From Oscillospiraceae bacterium (GTDB lineage: Bacteria > Bacillota > Clostridia > Oscillospirales > CAG-272), in contig SVRZ01000003.1 of assembly GCA_015064555.1 (NCBI GenBank), positions 1 to 64,000 of the forward strand: a stretch of DNA of 64,000 nucleotides, read 5' to 3'. This document shows, one piece after another, positions 53,201 to 62,828 of this stretch. The notes under the pieces are model-generated. The model was not told where the DNA came from and searched no databases. It was given only the letters and a program-made list of their open reading frames with translations. The position numbers and the translations under genes were made by a program. Position 1 is the stretch's first letter. Each line of letters opens with the position of its first letter.

Positions 53201-53229
53201 TTGACTTTAGCGCGAACGTGTGATAGAAT
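53201..53229 (+). promoter_or_regulatory. Promoter of the giant LRR protein gene
   Basis: TTGACT-17 bp-TAGAAT, 52 nt before the chosen ATG. The position excludes the upstream part of the track ORF. Confidence 0.65.
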
Positions 53230-53281
53230 ATATAATATTATGTCTAAATATTTATTAAGTTATATTTTACGGAGCGCAAAA

Positions 53282-56200
53282 ATGAAAGAAAAGCTAAAGG
53301 CGAACAAGAAAAAGATAATAATCATATCATCTATAGCCCTTGCGGCGGCGGTGCTGCTGACCGTTCTGCTGATACTTATCCTTGGCGGCAGAGGCGGCTC
53401 GGGCGATAACGGGGGCGGCGGTGCTCTCGCTGAGAGTATAACCTTCTATTACAGCTGTGAGGGATCGGAGGCTGAGCTCCTTTTATCCTCGGACGGAAGC
53501 TTCATCCTGACTTATAACGGTAAGTCGGATGAGGGAAGCTACTCGCTTTCGGATTCTGCTCTTACTCTCGATTTTTCAGCGGATGGCAAGGAGAGCATCG
53601 AGGCGGTATACGACCGGGAAACGGTCACTCTGACCTACGGCTCTGTGTCTATGCGTATGCTTAAGAAGGTCTTTTACACCGTGAAATTCGATTCGGGCGA
53701 GGGCACTGCTGTTCCTGACGTATCGGTGCTTAACGGAAAGGGCGTGGCAAAGCCTGCCGATCCGGAGCGAACAGGCTACATATTTCTCGGTTGGTATAAG
53801 GATAGTGGATTTGAAGATCCCTTCACCTTCGCATCCGACGTTGTTTTTGCCGATCTGACGCTTTATGCGCGTTGGATCAGCGAGAGCGAGGACAAGCGCG
53901 AATATACCATATCATTCGATCTCGCCTATGATACTGCGGAAAGGCTTGCGGCTATGCCTACCGTCGGTGCGCGCCTTTTCGGTGCACCGATTCCCACAAG
54001 AGCAGGCTTTGATTTTGCAGGCTGGTGGGTGAGCACCGTCAACGATCCCGAAAAACCGTCCTACGTATGTACAGAGGATACCGTCTTCTCCGCAGATACG
54101 ACGCTTTTTGCGCTCTGGTATCCGCAAGGAGCGACACGGCTTTTGCCTCCGTCGCTCAAATTATCCGCGGACGGTATCGCTTGGTCCTCCGTAAAGGGAG
54201 CGCGCTCGTATGACGTCACCGTGACCGATTCCGAGGGGAAAACGGTATTCTCTCATTCGACAGGATCTTTTTCGCTTGACCTTGACTTTTCGGATTATCC
54301 CGCAGGGATATATGACATAAAAGTAGTTGCCAATGCCAATACCGGCTCTCTGGATAATTCGGCGGCATATTACACCTTTGCAAATAAGGCTCTGGAAAAG
54401 ATTCGTGACATATTAGTTTCCGGTGACTCGATGCTGGTATTCGAGGGCGTTGAGGGTGCCGAGAAATATCTCATAACGGTAAAGTGCGGCAATCCCGATC
54501 ACAGGCACACCGATTTTGATAACGGTCTTTCAAAGACCTTCAGCTTCGCAAATTGCCCGATGACGGCAGATGGTATCATATTTACCGTAAAGGCGGTCGC
54601 GGAGGGATATCTTTCCTCTGTATCCGATGAATTCATCCACAAAAAGCAGCTCTCCGCAGTAGGCGGACTCACGTATGATGCCGAGGGCGGCAGGGTTATC
54701 TGGAGCGCGGTGGAATCTGCCGAGTATTATACGATATCCGTGACGTGTGCGGCTCATGATCATACCTCTGTTAACGTCGGCTCCTCGCACTCCTTCAGCA
54801 TAAAGGAATGTGCGGGCGATATTACAGTCAGCGTATGTCCTGCGGCAGACGGATATGCAAGCCCGGAGGCGACTGTGCTGACCGTCAGCAAGACCTCGCT
54901 TGCAACACCCGGCGGATTAGCCCTCAGGGGCACGGTTATCACCTGGAGCGCCGTTTCCGGTACTTCCGGATATGAGGTATCGGTAAACGGCACGGTTTAT
55001 ACCTCGGACGCCTGCAGCTTCGATCTTTCGACAGTTTCCGCATCCAGCGATAAATACACCGTATCGGTGCGTGCCAAGGGTGCACAGAGCTCTCTTTGGT
55101 CCGAGCCTATGACGGTCAGCGTCGGCGGTATCGGAGGGGTACGCTATGAACGGAACACTCTTTATTGGAATCACGTGCTCGGAGCCGACTATTATGAGAT
55201 AGAAATAAACGGCGGCGGGCTTTTAAAGATAGAAAACGGAATAGCGAATGCAAGGATATCCCTCTCCAAAGAAGGAGAAAACCTTATAAAAGTGCGTTCT
55301 GTAAGCGGTACTGATGCTTCCGCATGGGCATCAGTATCGGTAAATGCCTCCTCGGTATCATTTGATACGCTTGGCGGTGGCTCGCTCGCTGTTCTTTACT
55401 ACGCAGAGGGCGACGAGATATTCCTCCCCTCGGCACAGAGGACGGGATACGACTTTGTAGCATGGTATAACGTTCCGGGCGGTCCTTATGCTATCGGTAA
55501 GGAGATAAAGGGCGGCATATCGGACGGCAAGACGAATATAGTTCTCTATGCTCATTATAACCCCAAAAAATATGAGATAACCTACAATTACGGAACGGGC
55601 GGCAGCGCCGCAGAGTCCGTCTGCGAGGTGACCTTCGGCAAGGATTACCTGCTTACGGTACCCGTGGCCGATAATTCCGCTACCTCCTTCGGCGGCTGGT
55701 TCTCCGATCCTTACGGTAAAGGCATTCAGTATACGGATGCAACGGGCAGATCGCTATCGCCCTGGTCTGTACCGGAAAGCAAGGAGCTTTACGCCTTCTG
55801 GATAGACGAAACGCTTGAGTTTACCCTCGTTAAGGTGAACGGCAAAGAGGTATATTCCGTTTCGGGCGGTATGAGAATATCCCTGGTGAGCGCGGTCACT
55901 GTCCCCGCATACGTCGGTGATATACCCGTTGCGATGATAGACGGAAATGCATTCAAGGATTGCAAGAATCTTTTGGAGATAAACATTCCGGCTACGGTAC
56001 AGCTCATATCCAGCCTCGATCCCTTTGAAGGCTGTTACGGACTCCGGGATATCAACGTATACGCAGTTGACGGAGTCGGCTCTTCACGCTATGAGTCGGC
56101 TGATGGCACGCTGATAGAAAGAAAGCAGGATGGAACAGCTGCTATTGTTGCCGTTCCTCGCGGCAGAACAGGAGTATACCGTATTCCGGACGGAATATCA

Positions 56201-59200
56201 GAAATACCGTCGGGCGCGTTCAAAAATTCGCTTTTCGAAGAACTCATCATCCCCACGGACGTATCTGTGATAGGTAACGATGCTTTTGCATCATGTGAGA
56301 ATCTTACTCGCATAGAGTTTGTTGACTCTGCCGTAATAGATTCTGTACCCGAGCTCGTCATAGGCAAAAGAGCCTTCGGCGCATGCACGTCGCTTGAGAG
56401 AATCGAGCTTCCCGCGCGTCTTGCAAAGATCGAGCTTTCAAAATACTACGTGGATGCTTCGGGCACCCTTTCGCTTTCGGGAGATGATGCCTTTACGGGA
56501 TGCACCTCGCTCTCTGACGTTACAGTATCGGGCAGGTCGGCATACTACGGTATCAGAGACGGTATGATATATTCGGCAGACGGCAGACATCTTCTCTACT
56601 GTCCTACCTCCCGCTCAGGAGAGCTCGTCGTTCCCGTCGGCACTCAGTCTGTGGGCGCGGGCGCATTCATCGGATGCGGATTAACCACTCTGAGCCTGCC
56701 AAATACCGTTACTTACGTCGGGGAGTACGCATTTTATTCTCTGCCGCTTCGCTCTGTCACCTTCGGAGGCAGAGGACTGAACGACGTTACGGTAGGAGAT
56801 AATTCCTTCCGCGGATGCTCCGAGCTTAAATCGGTAGTGTTTGAGCAGGGCAGCCGTATCTCGGTTATCGGTGAGTATGCATTTGCCGACTGCGTTGCTA
56901 TGACCGAGCTTTCCGTACCCGCGACCGTAAGCGTTATAAGAACACGGGCATTTATGAACTGCATCGCTCTTTCGGGCGTCAGCTTCGCGGCAAACGGCAG
57001 AGCGCTTGAATTCGGCACCGACGTCTTTTATAATTGCACCTCTCTTACCACCGTAACCATTCCTGCCAACGTTTCAAGTATACCCGGAATATTCAGCGGA
57101 TGTACCTCTCTTACCGAGGTCAAGGTTGATGAAAACAGTACATATTTCAGCAGTATTGACGGCGTTATATTCAGCAAGGATATGACCGAGGTGATCTATT
57201 TTCCGGAGGGCAAGGGCGGAAGCTACAGCATCCCCGAGGGTGTGACCGTTATTGCAAACGGAGTGTTCAGGGGCAATAAGACTCTTACCGAGCTTCGCAT
57301 TCCGAACACCGTGTCGCGTATAGGTGATGAGGCATTCGGAGGAACCAAGATAGGTAAAATAAGCTTCTACGGTGACAGTCACGCAGACGGTCTTGTCATA
57401 GGAAAATCGGCATTCAGGGATGCATATTTCGAAAATTACGATTTCACACTTCCTTCTCACACAAAGGAGATAGGCGAATATGCCTTTTCCGGTGTGTATT
57501 ACAAAAATATAATCCTCAACGAGGGCGTTGAGCTTCTCGGTGATTACGCATTCTATTTCCCGAACGGTGCAGGCGGCGGCACGGTCAATATCCCTGCAAG
57601 CGTGCGCTCCATCGGTAAATACTGCTTCTCGGGCGATAGCTATCTTGTGGGATCTGCCGAGTACGGATGCTACGTCGGTGTGACCTTCACAAAGGAGAAT
57701 TCCCGTCTTACGGATATAGGCGACTTTGCCTTCTATAAAAATTCGCATCTTACCGCACTCGATCTTCCCGAATCTGTAAGAGTTATCGGAAATTACGCAT
57801 TCTATGAGTGCCGCGGTCTTGCTGCAATTGAGCTTTCCGATTCGCTGGAGCTCATCGGAGCGTATGCATTTGCGGCATCCTCCTATTCAACCAAGCTGCC
57901 TGTTTCGGTGCTTGTTATTCCAAAAGGCGTACGCGAAATAGGCGCGCACGCATTCGAGCATTGCCATGATCTTACGTCGGTTACCTTTGAGGGAACCGTC
58001 GATTCTCCCGATCTCTATCTCGGTACAACCTATCTGAGAAGCTACACACGTGACGGTATGGAAATGCACGCGATAGAGCGCGGAAACGTTTTTGCATCCT
58101 GCAATAAGCTCTCTGCGGTAATCCTCTCTCCCAATGTGACCGTGCTTGGTGACGGCTGCTTTATGAGCGCGGGAGATTCGGGCTTTACAGTGACCGTTCC
58201 CGAGGATAGCAGGCTGATGAGCATCGGTGCTTATTGCTTCTATAAATCAAGGCTGGCGTCGTTTATTATACCTGCAACCGTACGCAATCTCGCTCCCAAA
58301 GAGGAGTACGGTGTGACCTTTGACCGTATGGGTATAGGCGAGTATGCCTTTGCCGCATCCTCAGATCTTTCCGAAATAACCTTCCGCAAGGATGCGAATG
58401 CATATCCTCTTACTATCGGCTTCGGTGCCTTTTCGGGAGGAACTGCGCTCACGGAATTCGAGCTTCCCGCAAGGCTTTCGTCCTATACATCGGCAAGCGG
58501 AGAGGTCATACCCCCTCTTGCAGACGGTCCTTTGGTATTTTCGGGTGCGGACGGGCTTTCAGATCTCAAGGTAGAGAAGGGAAGTGCGCCTTACACCGTC
58601 TACGGCGGTATACTTTATACCGCGGATATGAAAGAGCTTGTCTTCTGTCCCGCATCCGTTACCGGTGAGGTATCGATACCCGGAACGGTAGAGCTCATAC
58701 ACAGCTATGCATTCTATGAATGCGGGGAGATAACCTCGCTTAAATTTGTCGGCGGCACAGCACCCCTGACGGTTGGCGGGTATGCCTTCGCGGGGATGAA
58801 GGCGATAACCGAGGCGTCGCTTCCATCTGCGACCGTAGCTCTGGGTGAGGGCGCGTTTATGGGATGCACCTCGCTTGAAGCGATAACTCTTTCGAAAAAT
58901 CTTCGCGACTTTGATATTTCGGCGCTCGACGGATGCACGGCACTTAAAAATATATTTGTCGAATCCGCAAGCGCGAATTACACATCCTTGGGCGGCGTTC
59001 TTTACAATGCCGCAAAAACCCATCTTGTGCTTTATCCCGTCGGACGTACCGACAGTGTCTATGCAGTTCCCGATGGCGTCGGAGCAATCGGAAGGTACGC
59101 ATTCAGCGGTAACACATCGCTTACGGCGGTTTCTCTTCCGCAGGGACTTCGTGAGATAAACGAGGGCGCATTTATGGGATGCACAGCACTTGCTGCTATC

Positions 59201-61564
59201 TCGGTTCCGACTACCGTATCTATCATAGGTGATATGGCATTTGCGGATGCGACACTAACAGAGCTTATATTCGAATTCGGCGGTACAGACAGGCTCATCA
59301 TAGGCAATAGTGCCTTTATGAATATAGGTGCCGAGTCGGTTATTCTGCCTGCCAGACTTTCTGTCATAGGAAGCGATGCATTCTCAGGCTCTGCGCTCTC
59401 CTCACTCGCCTTTGAGATCTCCGAGAGCTATCAGCTTACCGAGATAGGTGATAATGCCTTCTTCAAAACTGCTCTTTCGTCGGTAAGACTTCCGGACGGG
59501 GTAGTCAGGATAGGAAATAGCGCATTTGGAGAGATAAGCACTCTTAATGAGGTCATTCTCGGAGAGGGACTTACCGAGATAGGCGAGAAGGCATTCTCAA
59601 AATCCTCCCTGAAGTCAATAAATCTACCCGCAAGTCTTAAGATCATCGGAGCGCGTGCGTTCTATGCCTGCAAGTCGCTTACAGCGGTAGTCTTTGCCGA
59701 TAATTCGATGCTTGAGGTGATCTCGGCAGGCGCATTTGCTGACTGCACCTCGCTTTCCGCAATAAGGCTTCCTTCATATCTTACCGAGATAGGCGGTGGT
59801 ACTGATAACGGAGCCTTTATGGGCTGTACCTCGCTTGAAACGGTAGTCTTTGACAGCTCTCTTAACTGTAAGCTCATAGGTGACTATGCATTCTATAACT
59901 GCTGTGCACTTTCCACCCTCTCTCTCCCCGCATCGGTGGGTGAGCTTGGAGATTATGCATTTTCGATGTGCACCTCGCTCGTAAAGATAACCATTCCGCT
60001 TACGACCACTAAGCTCGGAAAGAGTCTTTTCGAGGGCTGCACCTCGCTTTGCGAGGCAGAGCTTGAGAGCGGTGCGGCTGTTATGCCCGAGAAGATGTTC
60101 AACGGATGCTCAAGCCTTACGTACATATGCATTCCGAGAAGTGTCAACGAGATAGGTAAGAGCTGCTTTGCAGGTACCGCTATTGAGTCCTTTGACGTAG
60201 CGGAGGGCAATATGAGCTTCGTTGCCATATCGGGAATCATATACAATATTTCCAGAACCGAAATACTTCATTTCCCTCCGAACAGTACGACCACCACTCT
60301 CTTCATTCCGAAGGAGATAGTTTCTATCCCTGCGGGTAACTTTGAGGGCTGCACGAATATCAGGGAGGTCATATTCGAGGAGGGAGGAACCACTCCCCTT
60401 ATGATAGGCGAGAAGGCATTCCTTGGCTGCTATCAGCTGAGAAAGGTCGTCCTTCCGGACAGACTTGTATCTATAGGCAAATATGCCTTCAAGGAGTGCT
60501 ATGCGCTCACCTCGATCAATATACCTAAGAGCGTTACCGAGATAGGCGATTACGCATTCACATGGTGCTATAAGCTTTACGAGGTATATAACGAGTCTGC
60601 TATCGCCAATATAGGCTCGAAGGGCTCTATAAAGACGGCTCAGCCAAACGTTAATATATACACGCCTACCTCCGGAGCATCGGTTCTCTTCCGCGAGGGA
60701 GAGTTCCTCTTTGCAACCGTAAAGGGAGTCAAGACACTGATAGGATATGAGGGCGAAAACAGCGATGTAACTCTGCCTCGCGGCGAATACACCGTCGATG
60801 AATATCTGTTCTATAATAATGCATCGGTAACCAGCGTAACCATTCCCGATACCGAGGGTATCACGATAGCATCGAGCCAGTCGTTCTCCGGATGTGTGCG
60901 ACTCGTAAAGATCTTCGTATGCGACTCCTCCGTCCCCGGATCGTGGCATACAAGATGGCATAGCGGAATGAGCGTTGTATACGGATATACGGGTGAGGAG
61001 CTGACCTACACCTTTGTAACCAATGGCGGAGAAGAGATCGCTCCTATAAAATCGAGCGATATCATAAGGCTTCCCGTGCCCGTACGTGCCGATCACATAT
61101 TCATCGGATGGTACGATAACGAATCTCTTTTTGGCGATCCGATATCGGGAAGTGATTATTACAGCTCCGATGCCACCGTCCTTTATGCGGGATGGATACA
61201 TAAACACGACCGCTTCGGCGGCAAGAGCACCGAGGATGCCTTTGCCGCAGCGGACTCTGCCGACCGCACGATATATATCGACGAGGGCGGAGAGAAAATA
61301 TACTTCCGCGTTGAGATAACCGAGGATACGAGCTACAGAATTTCGGCAACAGGTATCGACAACGTTGATCCTATAATTTACGTTATGAATGCAGACGGAG
61401 CCGAGATCGCTAAGTTCGACCGGGGCAAGGCGGAATCTATCACGTATGACTTCTCCGCCGCCGACGGGAATAGCGTATACTATATCGTTATCGGATATTA
61501 CAACGAAAAGTCTGTCGGCATGTCGAATGTGCAGATAATCCTGAATGAGCAGGAAAACGTTTAA
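53282..61564 (+). CDS. Giant BspA-type leucine-rich-repeat surface protein
   Basis: 2760 residues from ATG 53282 (GGAGCGCAAAA in front), not 2831 as in the track. Order: basic N-terminus and one transmembrane anchor (12-34); Gly-rich linker; InlB/Listeria-Bacteroides repeats (YTVKFDSGEG ... GYIFLGWYKDSGF); about five fibronectin III-like domains with heads like GGLALRGTVITWSAVSGTSGYEVSV; two more InlB-type repeats (GYDFVAWYN, FGGWFSDP); several dozen BspA LRR_5 units of about 23 residues (SVTEIGDYAFxxCxxL); another InlB repeat (HIFIGWYDN); and a C-terminal beta domain like bacterial pre-peptidase domains. There is no LPXTG. Six copies of a DGVIYSxD-type spacer split the LRR into superblocks. 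Likely an adhesin or matrix-binding protein. Confidence 0.9.
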   Translation: MKEKLKANKKKIIIISSIALAAAVLLTVLLILILGGRGGSGDNGGGGALAESITFYYSCEGSEAELLLSSDGSFILTYNGKSDEGSYSLSDSALTLDFSADGKESIEAVYDRETVTLTYGSVSMRMLKKVFYTVKFDSGEGTAVPDVSVLNGKGVAKPADPERTGYIFLGWYKDSGFEDPFTFASDVVFADLTLYARWISESEDKREYTISFDLAYDTAERLAAMPTVGARLFGAPIPTRAGFDFAGWWVSTVNDPEKPSYVCTEDTVFSADTTLFALWYPQGATRLLPPSLKLSADGIAWSSVKGARSYDVTVTDSEGKTVFSHSTGSFSLDLDFSDYPAGIYDIKVVANANTGSLDNSAAYYTFANKALEKIRDILVSGDSMLVFEGVEGAEKYLITVKCGNPDHRHTDFDNGLSKTFSFANCPMTADGIIFTVKAVAEGYLSSVSDEFIHKKQLSAVGGLTYDAEGGRVIWSAVESAEYYTISVTCAAHDHTSVNVGSSHSFSIKECAGDITVSVCPAADGYASPEATVLTVSKTSLATPGGLALRGTVITWSAVSGTSGYEVSVNGTVYTSDACSFDLSTVSASSDKYTVSVRAKGAQSSLWSEPMTVSVGGIGGVRYERNTLYWNHVLGADYYEIEINGGGLLKIENGIANARISLSKEGENLIKVRSVSGTDASAWASVSVNASSVSFDTLGGGSLAVLYYAEGDEIFLPSAQRTGYDFVAWYNVPGGPYAIGKEIKGGISDGKTNIVLYAHYNPKKYEITYNYGTGGSAAESVCEVTFGKDYLLTVPVADNSATSFGGWFSDPYGKGIQYTDATGRSLSPWSVPESKELYAFWIDETLEFTLVKVNGKEVYSVSGGMRISLVSAVTVPAYVGDIPVAMIDGNAFKDCKNLLEINIPATVQLISSLDPFEGCYGLRDINVYAVDGVGSSRYESADGTLIERKQDGTAAIVAVPRGRTGVYRIPDGISEIPSGAFKNSLFEELIIPTDVSVIGNDAFASCENLTRIEFVDSAVIDSVPELVIGKRAFGACTSLERIELPARLAKIELSKYYVDASGTLSLSGDDAFTGCTSLSDVTVSGRSAYYGIRDGMIYSADGRHLLYCPTSRSGELVVPVGTQSVGAGAFIGCGLTTLSLPNTVTYVGEYAFYSLPLRSVTFGGRGLNDVTVGDNSFRGCSELKSVVFEQGSRISVIGEYAFADCVAMTELSVPATVSVIRTRAFMNCIALSGVSFAANGRALEFGTDVFYNCTSLTTVTIPANVSSIPGIFSGCTSLTEVKVDENSTYFSSIDGVIFSKDMTEVIYFPEGKGGSYSIPEGVTVIANGVFRGNKTLTELRIPNTVSRIGDEAFGGTKIGKISFYGDSHADGLVIGKSAFRDAYFENYDFTLPSHTKEIGEYAFSGVYYKNIILNEGVELLGDYAFYFPNGAGGGTVNIPASVRSIGKYCFSGDSYLVGSAEYGCYVGVTFTKENSRLTDIGDFAFYKNSHLTALDLPESVRVIGNYAFYECRGLAAIELSDSLELIGAYAFAASSYSTKLPVSVLVIPKGVREIGAHAFEHCHDLTSVTFEGTVDSPDLYLGTTYLRSYTRDGMEMHAIERGNVFASCNKLSAVILSPNVTVLGDGCFMSAGDSGFTVTVPEDSRLMSIGAYCFYKSRLASFIIPATVRNLAPKEEYGVTFDRMGIGEYAFAASSDLSEITFRKDANAYPLTIGFGAFSGGTALTEFELPARLSSYTSASGEVIPPLADGPLVFSGADGLSDLKVEKGSAPYTVYGGILYTADMKELVFCPASVTGEVSIPGTVELIHSYAFYECGEITSLKFVGGTAPLTVGGYAFAGMKAITEASLPSATVALGEGAFMGCTSLEAITLSKNLRDFDISALDGCTALKNIFVESASANYTSLGGVLYNAAKTHLVLYPVGRTDSVYAVPDGVGAIGRYAFSGNTSLTAVSLPQGLREINEGAFMGCTALAAISVPTTVSIIGDMAFADATLTELIFEFGGTDRLIIGNSAFMNIGAESVILPARLSVIGSDAFSGSALSSLAFEISESYQLTEIGDNAFFKTALSSVRLPDGVVRIGNSAFGEISTLNEVILGEGLTEIGEKAFSKSSLKSINLPASLKIIGARAFYACKSLTAVVFADNSMLEVISAGAFADCTSLSAIRLPSYLTEIGGGTDNGAFMGCTSLETVVFDSSLNCKLIGDYAFYNCCALSTLSLPASVGELGDYAFSMCTSLVKITIPLTTTKLGKSLFEGCTSLCEAELESGAAVMPEKMFNGCSSLTYICIPRSVNEIGKSCFAGTAIESFDVAEGNMSFVAISGIIYNISRTEILHFPPNSTTTTLFIPKEIVSIPAGNFEGCTNIREVIFEEGGTTPLMIGEKAFLGCYQLRKVVLPDRLVSIGKYAFKECYALTSINIPKSVTEIGDYAFTWCYKLYEVYNESAIANIGSKGSIKTAQPNVNIYTPTSGASVLFREGEFLFATVKGVKTLIGYEGENSDVTLPRGEYTVDEYLFYNNASVTSVTIPDTEGITIASSQSFSGCVRLVKIFVCDSSVPGSWHTRWHSGMSVVYGYTGEELTYTFVTNGGEEIAPIKSSDIIRLPVPVRADHIFIGWYDNESLFGDPISGSDYYSSDATVLYAGWIHKHDRFGGKSTEDAFAAADSADRTIYIDEGGEKIYFRVEITEDTSYRISATGIDNVDPIIYVMNADGAEIAKFDRGKAESITYDFSAADGNSVYYIVIGYYNEKSVGMSNVQIILNEQENV

Positions 61565-61767
61565 AGGATCAGCCCTTTAAGAATATCCGACTCCACAGAC
61601 ATAATGCATATATTTAAAACCCACGCCGAGCGCGTCGGGCGACACGCAAATACGTGTACCCGGCGCCGAGGCGCGGCAGATTTTGCCCAAACGGGAACGG
61701 AAATGAAAAAGATCAATTCCGCTCCTCTTTGTGTAAAATAACCTAAAGTGATCAAAGGAAACAATCA

Positions 61768-62799
61768 ATGAAGGAAAGAAGATTTTTCGATAAATATTAT
61801 GAGCGGCTCCGCAGCGAGGCGCTTATCAGATCGGTGATACTCGGTATGTCGGTCGGCTGCACCGTGATCTCTGTGCTGATGCTGACCTTCTGGATGCTTG
61901 CCGTGAGCGGCACTGTTATAGGTATTCTCGCAGGTGTTCTTGCAGGTGCTTTATCCGGAATACTTTCGTATTTCTTGAAATACAGACCGACAGACCGATC
62001 TGTAGCGCGCCGCATAGACCGCCACGGTCTTGAGGAGAGAATGATAACTATGCTTGAGCTGAAGGACGATACCTCGTATATCGCATCGCTTCAGCGCGCT
62101 GATGCCGAGCAAAGCCTTGAGGGGCTCGGAAAAGACAGAATAGGATATAAGTTCTCGCTCGGTATGCTTATATTTACCTCCTTTGCTTTTGCACTGAGCC
62201 TTGTATTTTCTCTTGTCTGTATTCTGGCAGAGAGCGGAATAATTCCGTACGGCAAGGACCTTCTGCTCGGAGGTGCTGTTCGCAGAGAGGCTACAGTTAC
62301 ATATATCGCAGGCGAGGGAGGCTCTGTCCGCGGCGAGGACAAGCAGACGGTGAAGACGGGAAATGACGGCACGCCTGTGCGTGCGATAGCCGACGAGGGC
62401 TGGATATTCATAGGCTGGGATGACGGAAATAATTCGCCCGAAAGATTTGAGAAGACCGTCTTGGAGGATATAACGGTCAAGGCTCTTTTTGAGAAGATAG
62501 ATGGCTCGGACAGCGGTGAGGACGAAAGCGACTCGGCAAACGATACTCCATCCGCATCTTCAAATCAGGAGAACGGAAGCGGCAGCTCGGACGAGGAGGG
62601 CGGCGATAATCCCGAAAACGGCGGCGAAGGTCAGGGCGGCGGAAAATGGCAGGATAAGAACCAGTTCATAGACGGCGCGACCTACTACAGGGACTATCTT
62701 GAGCTTTATTATCAGTATGCTATGGGTATCTTCGATTCCGAAACCGATATTCCCGATGATATAAAGGAATTTTTCGAAACCTATTTCAGCGGAATTTGA
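61768..62799 (+). CDS. Membrane protein with DUF4175-like N-terminus and InlB-type repeat
   Basis: 343 residues. Two helices (about 22-70), then RSVARRIDRHGLEERMITMLELKDD, which resembles the N-terminal part of DUF4175 proteins. A third helix lies near 135-160. An extracytoplasmic region follows with one InlB/Listeria-Bacteroides-like repeat (YIAGEGGSVRG ... GWIFIGWDDG), then an acidic Ser/Gly/Asp-rich low-complexity stretch and a helical end (YYRDYLELYYQYAMGIF). Full DUF4175 proteins are much longer, so this may be a shortened version. It precedes a BatA-like gene by 29 bp. The 203-bp gap from the giant gene has no clear terminator or promoter. Confidence 0.65.
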   Translation: MKERRFFDKYYERLRSEALIRSVILGMSVGCTVISVLMLTFWMLAVSGTVIGILAGVLAGALSGILSYFLKYRPTDRSVARRIDRHGLEERMITMLELKDDTSYIASLQRADAEQSLEGLGKDRIGYKFSLGMLIFTSFAFALSLVFSLVCILAESGIIPYGKDLLLGGAVRREATVTYIAGEGGSVRGEDKQTVKTGNDGTPVRAIADEGWIFIGWDDGNNSPERFEKTVLEDITVKALFEKIDGSDSGEDESDSANDTPSASSNQENGSGSSDEEGGDNPENGGEGQGGGKWQDKNQFIDGATYYRDYLELYYQYAMGIFDSETDIPDDIKEFFETYFSGI

Positions 62800-62828
62800 T
62801 AAAAAACGTTTAAGGCAGGTATTAAAAT

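Noticed and set aside
53069-53281. 71-residue N-terminal extension of the giant LRR protein
   Set aside because: A promoter (53201-53229) and the preceding terminator lie inside it, and the anchor helix begins only after ATG 53282.
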